A stretch of 41,499 nucleotides of DNA, taken from NCBI GenBank assembly GCA_030266525.1, contig JAJDIC010000010.1, positions 1 through 41,499 on the forward strand. The letters are read 5' to 3'. The position numbers and the translations under genes were made by a program. Below are positions 1 to 7,327 of the stretch, in pieces. A model generated the notes under the pieces. It worked only from the letters and a program-made list of their open reading frames with translations. It did not search any database and had not been told where the DNA came from. Source of the stretch: Desulfovibrio sp. OttesenSCG-928-G15 (GTDB lineage: Bacteria > Desulfobacterota > Desulfovibrionia > Desulfovibrionales > Desulfovibrionaceae). Each line of letters begins with the position of its first letter. Positions within the stretch are counted from its first letter, which is position 1.

Positions 1-1
1 T

Positions 2-157
2 TCCATCGGTTCGACATCAATCATCCTGCCCAAAGCCAAAGTGGGCAGCCACAATACGATTGCTCCCCTAAGCGCACTCTACAAAGGCTGCCGCTCGCAT
101 TGCTATATGGCAGGAAACCCGGCCGTAAAAATCGGCAACAAGGATGCTGCCCGATGA
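2..157 (+). CDS. Hexapeptide-repeat acyltransferase, C-terminal end (5' truncated by window)
   Basis: This is an open frame entering from the left edge, 51 codons ending in TGA at 155-157. The residues show the turn pattern of a left-handed beta-helix (IGSTSIILPKAKVGSHNTIA) and close with the AGNPAVKIG motif that ends many LbH O- or N-acetyltransferases. By family it would transfer an acyl group from acyl-CoA to a sugar or nucleotide sugar in the cytoplasm; the substrate cannot be read from this fragment. Its stop overlaps the start of the next gene (ATGA), so it is translationally coupled to the LicD operon and is presumably part of the same glycan pathway. The length and the N-terminal domain are unknown. 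Confidence 0.75.
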   Translation, partial: SIGSTSIILPKAKVGSHNTIAPLSALYKGCRSHCYMAGNPAVKIGNKDAAR

Positions 158-1476
158 AAGAGTTGCACGCCCTTGCACCGGAAAAACTGACGAACATTGT
201 CAACTCCCGGCTGGACAGTATCACCACCCTGAAAAAACAGGCCGGGAATGAAAATCTCTTTTTCTCCGGCACATACGCAGAGCATCCCCCGTTGACTCTG
301 CGCTTTTCACCCCCTGTGATTACAGAAAAACTCGCTTTCAGGCTTGATGATGCGGGGCCGCTTGCCCTCGGCGGCATCGCATACACAACTGCGAATGCGG
401 CTACCGCCAAAGCTGTGCTTGTTCTCGGTGACTCGGGTGCAGCCGAAGCCATTGATCTTGCCGGTGCGCTCCCCCCTGATACGGATATGTTTACAACGCA
501 AGAAGGCCAGCCTCCTTGCGCATATCTGCTTTTTGCCGAACCGGTGGAACTCGCCAGCCTTACAGTAATCAACCGGCAGCGGCAGCTTTGGCGCAACCAC
601 GGGCTATCCGTAAGCTATACGGACGCACGCTCGCAAGAGTATCTGCTTTTTGCGCACCGGCCTCTTGTTACCGCGTTCATGCACGCATTCGAAGCTTCCC
701 GCTCCGAATATACCGGGGACGCAACCCTTTGCGCTGCTGTCAAAAAGCTCGACACCATCCTTCTGACACTTATATATGATGCCGCCCCCAAGACAATGAG
801 TGATCTCTCCATTGAAGACATCGCCCTTCTGACCACTATCAAACTGCTCGTATCGCAAAAAATCTTCTTCCCGCGGGAAAGAGAAATCACCTCGCACGGC
901 ATTGTGCGCTCTTTCAGATTCTGGTCCGAAAAAGAGCGTATCAACTATCTCAAGGACGCCTGCGACATAATAGCGGCGCTTGAGCAGATCTCCCCGTATG
1001 TGAGCTTTGCGTATGGCTCGGTGCTTGGCTTTGTGCGGGAAGCTTCCGGTCACATCCCCCATGACACGGACCATGACCTTGTCATCCTCTTTCCCGAAGG
1101 GGAAAACAGCACCTACGAAGATGCGTACATACTCGTCGAGCGGCACCTGACCGCCCTGGGAATGGAGTTGCGCGGGCGTGACACCAATATGCTCTGCACA
1201 AAAGTTGCCGGGAAACGCAGCGGAACAACCATAGATATTTTTCCGGGCTTTTATGACGAGCAGGGCCTCGCCCGGGCGCACCCCACCTTCCTTGGCAAAT
1301 ACCTGCGCCTTGTCGAACATTTCCCCGTGGCAAAAGCGCATATCTGCGGCGTTGCATGCCCCATTCCCCATAATGCTGTGGACTACCTCGGCACGCTCTT
1401 CGGGAAACATTGGCGCACCCCGCTCAACTCATGCTTTACTGCCGAGCACAACAGCAAGCTTATCCTGGGAGATTGA
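154..1476 (+). CDS. LicD-family phosphotransferase-like protein (paralogue 1)
   Basis: This 440-aa protein starts at the ATG that overlaps the upstream stop, with AAGGA at 140-144 as ribosome site. The C-terminal third is a LicD/fukutin-type nucleotidyltransferase fold: Gly288-Ser289 (YGSVLGFVRE), the acidic set His303-Asp304-x-Asp306-x-Asp308, then a closing cysteine-proline-rich segment and the YL..LFGKHWRTP tail typical of LicD (usually YG.dW..P). LicD proteins transfer phosphocholine or similar groups from CDP-activated donors onto cell-surface sugars. The N-terminal ~200 residues look like beta-rich sandwich sequence and a helical linker, without a family I can name. Two paralogues lie at 1482 and 5904 in the same operon as a LicC-LicA fusion, which supports a phospho-amino-alcohol transferase role. 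The acceptor sugar is unknown. Confidence 0.82.
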   Translation: MKELHALAPEKLTNIVNSRLDSITTLKKQAGNENLFFSGTYAEHPPLTLRFSPPVITEKLAFRLDDAGPLALGGIAYTTANAATAKAVLVLGDSGAAEAIDLAGALPPDTDMFTTQEGQPPCAYLLFAEPVELASLTVINRQRQLWRNHGLSVSYTDARSQEYLLFAHRPLVTAFMHAFEASRSEYTGDATLCAAVKKLDTILLTLIYDAAPKTMSDLSIEDIALLTTIKLLVSQKIFFPREREITSHGIVRSFRFWSEKERINYLKDACDIIAALEQISPYVSFAYGSVLGFVREASGHIPHDTDHDLVILFPEGENSTYEDAYILVERHLTALGMELRGRDTNMLCTKVAGKRSGTTIDIFPGFYDEQGLARAHPTFLGKYLRLVEHFPVAKAHICGVACPIPHNAVDYLGTLFGKHWRTPLNSCFTAEHNSKLILGD

Positions 1477-1481
1477 AGCCG

Positions 1482-2855
1482 ATGCCTTCATCGTCTGCAA
1501 CATACAGAGAAATTGAGCGGCGCTACGCGCATATCGTTGCCCGCCTCTCACCCCTGCCGCACGGCAACTTTGTCTCGTCGCTTTTGCCAGGCGGCCCGCA
1601 ACCGCTTGTCCTGCTGTTCGGGCGAAGGCGGTCCCTTCGCAGCGTGAAGCTGACCTTGCTGCAAGAGTTCGAAAAATTCCGCTCGCCCCTTTTTATCCGG
1701 GGCATCGAGTTTATCCAGCTTGACGCAAATGGCGAGCCAGGCCTCGTGCCCGCAAAGGGCAGTGCCACGCTCAGTTCTTTTTATGAGCAGTATGGCGGCT
1801 TTCCGAATTTTGCAGTGAACGAGGTGCAGGAACCCTACGCCTTCCATACAAAAATGGAACACTCGCCCTTTGCGGAAATAACTCTGGAAGAAGCCGTGGA
1901 AGTGGACGGCATCAGGCTGCATACGCGCCTGCGCCAGCATGAGACCGTCAGCATGCAGGCCTTGCAAATATCCATCCGCGAGAATGGCAGCGACGAGTGG
2001 GAGGAAGTGTTCAACTACCCGGCAATACTCCGCAACTTCCTCACGAAAGGTGCTGAAGCCTTTCCCCCCGAGCCTGCTTCCGGCTTTACGCATACTGACG
2101 CGGTCATGGTCGACGGTGTGCTTACAGAAGCCCTTTTGGGGAATTACGACTACTACCGGATGTACCACCGCTTTGGGCAAATGTCTGCTGCAGTTGATAC
2201 AACCGCCATCGTCAATTTTCTTGACGAAGCCATCGCCAAACCGCGCGGGCTGACCGCAACCGCGTATGGCATCAACTGCCCCTTCTCCATGTGGTCTGAA
2301 GGCGAAAAGATCACGGTTCTGGATGCCGCCCTCGCCCTTATAGAAAAACTGAAAACCATTTCACCCAATGTCTGCTTCGCCTTCGGCACCGCGCTCGGCT
2401 TTGTGAGGGAAGGTGGCTTTATTCCCCACGACCGGGATGTGGACATATACCTCGGGCTGGATGACCGCACCTACCCCTTACGCGAAGAAGATTTTCGGGA
2501 ACTGGAGCAACGCCTCACAGACCTTGGCCTCTGGGTAGTCTGGATTAACAAAAACAACAGCCTGCCCAATGCAATTATCGCATCACACGTGCCAAAACTC
2601 TCCTTTCTGGATGTATATTTATGCGCCCCTGAAAAGGGACAGGGAACATATTACGACGCCAATGGCGTTTGGGACAAAAGGATGCAGCGCGCCGATATTT
2701 TCCCGCCAACCTACGTGGAGATATACGGCAGGCAATGCCCCGTACCGGGCCGCCCCGAGCAGTACCTGACAAGTGCCTATGGTGAAAAATGGCGCATCCC
2801 CATAGACATGAACTCCAATATTTCCAAAGAACGCAAAAAATATCGGGCACAGTAA
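1482..2855 (+). CDS. LicD-family phosphotransferase-like protein (paralogue 2)
   Basis: This 457-aa protein begins at the ATG five bases after the previous stop, with GGAGA at 1468-1472. An in-frame upstream extension to 1410 would overlap the previous gene and has no better ribosome site. The N-terminal half contains an FYEQYGGFPNF motif followed by a discoidin/galactose-binding-like beta sandwich (AEITLEEAVEVDGIRL). The C-terminal half is the LicD domain: Gly302-Thr303, His316-Asp317-x-Asp319-x-Asp321, and a YGEKWRIP tail. The acidic triad is intact, so it should be an active metal-dependent transferase. It shares the FYEQYGGFP module with the third paralogue at 5904, also at the DNA level, which indicates duplication. 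It is co-transcribed with the LicC-LicA fusion that begins 59 bp downstream. Confidence 0.86.
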   Translation: MPSSSATYREIERRYAHIVARLSPLPHGNFVSSLLPGGPQPLVLLFGRRRSLRSVKLTLLQEFEKFRSPLFIRGIEFIQLDANGEPGLVPAKGSATLSSFYEQYGGFPNFAVNEVQEPYAFHTKMEHSPFAEITLEEAVEVDGIRLHTRLRQHETVSMQALQISIRENGSDEWEEVFNYPAILRNFLTKGAEAFPPEPASGFTHTDAVMVDGVLTEALLGNYDYYRMYHRFGQMSAAVDTTAIVNFLDEAIAKPRGLTATAYGINCPFSMWSEGEKITVLDAALALIEKLKTISPNVCFAFGTALGFVREGGFIPHDRDVDIYLGLDDRTYPLREEDFRELEQRLTDLGLWVVWINKNNSLPNAIIASHVPKLSFLDVYLCAPEKGQGTYYDANGVWDKRMQRADIFPPTYVEIYGRQCPVPGRPEQYLTSAYGEKWRIPIDMNSNISKERKKYRAQ

Positions 2856-2914
2856 AAAGGGCAGCGGTTGTAAACATACATCTCGCGCTGCCTGTAACTT
2901 CCCAGGGAGCAGTA

Positions 2915-4678
2915 ATGATCGGTAAAGAAGAATTTGACATATTGCGCACTTTGGCAGAGCGGGAGTCGGGCCGCAAAGACGCGTCCGGCAAAGTCGTTCC
3001 TCCGGAGGAATACCGCGCGGCAGTTGAGCGACTGCGCGAAAAAGGATTCGTTACCGGCGAAGCCCTCTCCCCTGCCGGGTTACAGGCACTTGAGCCTTAT
3101 AGAGTGCGAAACGCGATCATTCTCGCTGCGGGACTTTCGTCACGCTTTATGCCGCTCTCGCTGGAAACGCCCAAAGGCTTGCTCCGGCTCAAAGGCGAAC
3201 GCCTCATAGAACGTCAAATCAAGCAACTGCATGAAGCCGGAATAACCGATATAACTGTTGTCGTCGGCTACCGGCAGGAACAGTTTTTCTTCCTTGAAAA
3301 GAAGTATGGAGTGAGCATCGTTATCAATCCCTTTTATGCTTCGCGCAACAATATTTCATCTGTCGCCCTAGTGACCGATCGGATTGATAATACGTACATT
3401 TGTTCGTCGGATCATTATTTCACCGGAAATATCTTTCGCAGTCATATGTACAGGAGTACGTACCCGGCCACTTGGGTGCAAGGCAGCACTACCGACTACT
3501 CGTATGTAGCCGATGGCGATCGCCGCATTATCTCTTACAAAACAGAAAGTACCCACGAATATGGCCTTGTAGGCCCTGCGTATCTTGATGCCTCCTTTGC
3601 CGCTTTCCTTGTTGAGGCAATTAAAAAAATATATGCGGATTCCAGTTCATGGAACCTACTGTGGGAAGACGCCTTTTTCCCCCACCTTGCCCAGTGCGCT
3701 ATATATGTCGAGGAATATCCCGACGGCATAATCCACGAATTCGATACGTTACAAGAAATTTGCAGTTTTGATGCTTCTTTTCTTGATACCGTCGATTCAA
3801 AAATAATGAGCAACATATGTCAGGTTCTCAATTGCACATTGAGCGATATTTCCCAGATAGAACCATTAAAAATAGGCTTAACGAACAAATCTTTTACTTT
3901 CATTGCCCATGACACGAAATATGTGTACCGTCATCCAGGAGAAGGAACAGGCGTGTTAATCAGCAGGCGTTCCGAAGCAAAAGCGAACAGCGCTGGGTGC
4001 GAACTCGGCTTGGATTCAACGCTTGTACACATAGATGAAAATCAGGGCTGGAAGATATCGCGCTATATATATGACTATAACTACATCGACCCGTATGACA
4101 TGCGTGAAGTCGCCATTTGCATGCAAATGGTGAAAAAACTGCACGAGAAGGCCCCCCCTTACGACAGCGAATTCAATTTCATCCAGAAAACGGAGATCTG
4201 CCGCAATATTCTTACACAGGGGCTCGGCTATAATTTTTCCCAATTTGAAGAAACGCATGAAAAAATGAAAACCCTTGCGGATGGGATGGACCTGGACGGG
4301 CGATGCAAAGTGCAATGCCATAACGACACATGGGCCTGGAATTTTTTGCGTAGCCCGTCCGGAGAAATATCCCTGATTGACTGGGAATACGCTGGTGGTG
4401 CATATGCCGCGTGCGATGTAGCGGACTTTACGGTAAGCCTTGATGTTACCATCTCCAAATACCTTGAAATTGCCGAACTCTATGAAGGCAAACCACTTTC
4501 CGACAGGGAAAAAAGGCATTATCTTGCTGCCATGGCCATAGTGGGCTGGTTCTGGTTTGTATGGGGCGTATGGAAAGAGGCTTGCGGAGATACGGTTGAA
4601 GAACTGTTGGTGTGGTACGAAAAGGCCACGGAGGCCGCCCAGTTGGCATACCCGTTGTATCAAGCAGAGGGAGAATAG
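2915..4678 (+). CDS. Winged-helix / LicC cytidylyltransferase / LicA kinase fusion
   Basis: The 587-aa protein starts at the ATG with GGGAG at 2905-2909; a frame extension to 2789 runs into the previous gene. Residues 1-60 resemble a small MarR-like winged helix ending in ALSPAGLQALEPY. Residues 65-300 form a LicC-like CTP:phosphocholine cytidylyltransferase, with the LAAGLSSRF loop at 70-78, Pro86-Lys87 and SSDHYF with Asp166. Residues 330-587 form a choline/ethanolamine kinase of the APH fold: the HNDTWAWN catalytic loop (His469, Asp471, Asn476) and Asp489 in IDWEY for metal binding. One chain could therefore phosphorylate an amino-alcohol and convert it to its CDP form for the LicD proteins. 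Whether the substrate is choline or ethanolamine cannot be read from sequence; the EutH gene two bases downstream favours ethanolamine. A C7 run lies at 4152-4158 within the kinase domain. Confidence 0.9.
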   Translation: MIGKEEFDILRTLAERESGRKDASGKVVPPEEYRAAVERLREKGFVTGEALSPAGLQALEPYRVRNAIILAAGLSSRFMPLSLETPKGLLRLKGERLIERQIKQLHEAGITDITVVVGYRQEQFFFLEKKYGVSIVINPFYASRNNISSVALVTDRIDNTYICSSDHYFTGNIFRSHMYRSTYPATWVQGSTTDYSYVADGDRRIISYKTESTHEYGLVGPAYLDASFAAFLVEAIKKIYADSSSWNLLWEDAFFPHLAQCAIYVEEYPDGIIHEFDTLQEICSFDASFLDTVDSKIMSNICQVLNCTLSDISQIEPLKIGLTNKSFTFIAHDTKYVYRHPGEGTGVLISRRSEAKANSAGCELGLDSTLVHIDENQGWKISRYIYDYNYIDPYDMREVAICMQMVKKLHEKAPPYDSEFNFIQKTEICRNILTQGLGYNFSQFEETHEKMKTLADGMDLDGRCKVQCHNDTWAWNFLRSPSGEISLIDWEYAGGAYAACDVADFTVSLDVTISKYLEIAELYEGKPLSDREKRHYLAAMAIVGWFWFVWGVWKEACGDTVEELLVWYEKATEAAQLAYPLYQAEGE

Positions 4679-4680
4679 AT

Positions 4681-5904
4681 GTGGCGCTCGTAGGCACTTT
4701 CATCGTTTATATTATCATGGCCTGTTTGGTTATTGGCGCGCTGGCCTCCATATTTAGACCGGGGAGCGCGCTGGGTAACCAATTCCAAGACGGCATCCAT
4801 TCCATAGGGCCTATTTTCCTTTGCGTGGCAGGTATTTTCGCCTCCATCCCCTTTCTCACCTCTTTTATCGAACTCTTCATCGGCCCGCTTTTCTCCTGGT
4901 TGGGGGCGGACCCTTCCATCGCGCCCACAACCATTATCGCTGTGGACATGGGCGGCTACCAACTGGCCGAGGCACTGGCCAAGACAAAAGAAAACTGGAT
5001 CATGGCCATGTATACCGGGTATATGGCCGGGGCGACCATTGTGTTCATCATTCCTGTCGGACTCAAATTCATTAGAAAGCAGGATGAAAGCTATTTCGCT
5101 CTCGGGATTATGGCAGGCCTCTTGTCAATCCCGTTCGGCGTTCTGGTCGCATGTGTCATTACGGCTTTGGGCGATCCGGTCATCCGCAGTTCCATAACGA
5201 CTGTCGACGGAGCCATGTACCAACTCAATATGAACATGGCGGAAGTCTTTCTCAACCTCATCCCCCTTGCGTCTGTTTGTATTGTCATTGCACTCGGCCT
5301 GCGCTTCAAACCCGGAATGATGATCCGGGGCTTCATTTACTTTGGTCGCTTCCTGGAAATTTCAACAAAACTCATTCTGGTAGCGTCCATTCTGGAAATA
5401 TTCACAGGCGTTTTCAGCACACTTTTCGGCTCATGGGGCTTTGACCCGGTAATCGCTGACGAAAAGAATCTTGAGCGGGCGCTGGAAATTGTCGGCTACG
5501 TCTGCATGATGCTCGCCGGGGCCTTCCCCATGGTGTACCTCATTCAAACTTATTGCGCGAAACCGCTGGGAAAAATAGGCCGGGTCGTGGGCCTTTCGCC
5601 TTCTGCGACCGCCGCGCTTCTTGCCGCGAGTGCCAACGTTATCGCCATGTTTCCCATGCTCGCCGACATGCGCGCGCGGGACAAGGTGCTTGCCATTTCC
5701 TATTCTGTCTGCGGGGCGTTTCTTATTGGCGACCATCTTTCCTTCATGGCAAACTTCCAGCCGACTCTGATTCTGCCCCTGTTTCTGGGTAAAATATTCG
5801 GCGGCACAATCGGGCTCATTATCGCCCAAAGAATTGCCGTTCCAGAAGCACTCAAGATTGAAAGTGCCGAATCTCTTACCGAAAATGAGTCAACGGCGGC
5901 ATAA
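4681..5904 (+). CDS. eutH: EutH-family ethanolamine permease
   Basis: The 407-aa polytopic inner-membrane protein starts at a GTG preceded by GGGAGA at 4669-4674; it matches the usual EutH length of about 408 residues. Recognisable EutH features are the TFIVYIIMACLVIGALAS first span, the APTTIIAVDMGGYQLAEAL loop near 80-100, and roughly ten or eleven hydrophobic segments. EutH is known as the ethanolamine permease of eut catabolic operons, yet no ethanolamine ammonia-lyase, reactivase or microcompartment gene is present. Instead it lies 2 bp after the LicC-LicA fusion and overlaps the next LicD gene by one base. The reasonable inference is that it supplies ethanolamine (or choline) for surface decoration, replacing LicB of classical lic1 loci. 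Confidence 0.88.
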   Translation: MALVGTFIVYIIMACLVIGALASIFRPGSALGNQFQDGIHSIGPIFLCVAGIFASIPFLTSFIELFIGPLFSWLGADPSIAPTTIIAVDMGGYQLAEALAKTKENWIMAMYTGYMAGATIVFIIPVGLKFIRKQDESYFALGIMAGLLSIPFGVLVACVITALGDPVIRSSITTVDGAMYQLNMNMAEVFLNLIPLASVCIVIALGLRFKPGMMIRGFIYFGRFLEISTKLILVASILEIFTGVFSTLFGSWGFDPVIADEKNLERALEIVGYVCMMLAGAFPMVYLIQTYCAKPLGKIGRVVGLSPSATAALLAASANVIAMFPMLADMRARDKVLAISYSVCGAFLIGDHLSFMANFQPTLILPLFLGKIFGGTIGLIIAQRIAVPEALKIESAESLTENESTAA

Positions 5905-7247
5905 TGCTGAACAACTACCTGCGCCATATGCTCGATGAGGCAGAGCGGCAAAAAACGACCATGCCGCATTACGCGTTCTTTTTTGGTGATAATGAAAAGG
6001 ATCGCCCTTCTCTCGACATTGCGCTCGCCACGCCCGCAAAAGTGAAAACAATCCGCCTTGCGCTGGAAACCATCGACAATTTGCACATCAAAGGGCTGCA
6101 CCTTTCCTGTGGGGGCAAACCCGCCCCCGTCGCCCCGCTTCCGCTCCCCTGCACGTTGCGGCTCAATGCTTTTTATGAGCAGTACGGGGGCTTTCCCGAT
6201 TTCTGTATCAATACCAGCTACCCGAACTTTGCCCTGTTTACAAAATACGGAACGCCAGCCTGGGCAGAGATAACCCTGCCGCAGGAAACGCTGGCAGATG
6301 CCATTACGCTGTATAACCGGGACAAACGCTCTGATGCGGTGAAGGCAGCCTCGCTCAAGGTTTCCATCGCCCCGTCCAACGGGGTGTTTACGGAAGTTTT
6401 CAACCACCAGACCATGCTCGACAATTTTATCGACACCGTCATGCAAAGCTGTTCAGGGTACAAGCCTGCGCACGTTGATCTTCATGACGCGAAAATCCTG
6501 TGCCGCTCTCTTATAGAGGCCATGCTTGGCTGGTACATCAACCTGACCGAAAACAGTTTCAAAAGCTCCTTGTTGTCTCTGTTGCATGACAAGAACCTGA
6601 AGCAGAACCTGACCGTCTTCCTCGAATCGGCAGTACTTGCCGCAAGAAATCTTGCGTTCATACGGGGCATGGTAAAAAAACCGTTCAGCAAGTATTCGCG
6701 GGAAGAACGCGCCATGCAGTTGCGCCACGCAACGCAAGTCTTGAAGGCGGTGGAGGAAATAAGCCGCGACGGCTTCCTGTTCGGCGGCACACTGCTCGGC
6801 GCGATACGGGAAAAGGACCTTATTCCCCATGACTATGAACTGGATACAGCCATAGTCATTCACGGCGAAAGCGCGGACAAAAGCGACCACTACCTCGACA
6901 TTCTGGAAAAGACGCTCGCCAGCCGCGGTTACTGGGTATTGAACAGAGGGGAAGAAATGATGTACGTCACGGTAATAATTCCAGGCAAAAGCTCCACCCC
7001 GATTGATGTATTTCTCGTATTTCCCAACGATAACGGACTGGCAACAATGACCTTCAAATCCATAGGCGGCTGGATGCCCATGACGGCGCTCCTGCCGATA
7101 GCGCACACACAGGTACTCGGGGTTGCCTGCCCCATCCCCAACGACCCGCACACCTTCCTTGAACGCACCTACGGCAAAAACTGGAAAACCCCCATACCGG
7201 AATGGAATATTGATGAACTGTGTTCCGACTACAGACAAGAGAAATGA
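5904..7247 (+). CDS. LicD-family phosphotransferase-like protein (paralogue 3, altered acidic motif)
   Basis: This 447-aa protein begins in a TAATG overlap with the stop of eutH, so it is translationally coupled to it. The N-terminal half has the FYEQYGGFPDF motif and a beta-sandwich segment like paralogue 2. The C-terminal domain has Gly294-Gly295-Thr296 and the IPHDYELD segment: His309, Asp310, Glu312, Asp314, where the middle Asp of the other paralogues is Glu. It ends in YGKNWKTP, the LicD signature tail. Activity may be retained because Glu can bind metal, or the protein may have a changed role. It is the last gene of the compact operon; an 80-bp gap with a short palindrome separates it from the next gene. 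Confidence 0.83.
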   Translation: MLNNYLRHMLDEAERQKTTMPHYAFFFGDNEKDRPSLDIALATPAKVKTIRLALETIDNLHIKGLHLSCGGKPAPVAPLPLPCTLRLNAFYEQYGGFPDFCINTSYPNFALFTKYGTPAWAEITLPQETLADAITLYNRDKRSDAVKAASLKVSIAPSNGVFTEVFNHQTMLDNFIDTVMQSCSGYKPAHVDLHDAKILCRSLIEAMLGWYINLTENSFKSSLLSLLHDKNLKQNLTVFLESAVLAARNLAFIRGMVKKPFSKYSREERAMQLRHATQVLKAVEEISRDGFLFGGTLLGAIREKDLIPHDYELDTAIVIHGESADKSDHYLDILEKTLASRGYWVLNRGEEMMYVTVIIPGKSSTPIDVFLVFPNDNGLATMTFKSIGGWMPMTALLPIAHTQVLGVACPIPNDPHTFLERTYGKNWKTPIPEWNIDELCSDYRQEK

Positions 7248-7327
7248 ATATGGCATCCGCCCCCTTGGCCTTTTAAAAAGGCCCCCTAACGCAATGTCGC
7301 CACTGTTTTCAGGCTAAAGGCAGCACT

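Noticed and set aside
4681..5904. Part of an ethanolamine-degradation (eut) operon
   Set aside because: No ethanolamine ammonia-lyase, aldehyde dehydrogenase, reactivase or shell-protein gene is nearby; the neighbours are lic-type genes.
7267..7283. Palindrome GGCCTTTTAAAAAGGCC after the LicD operon as a terminator
   Set aside because: The hairpin would be short with an A/T loop and no T tract follows; it may merely be a local repeat, so it is not called as a terminator.
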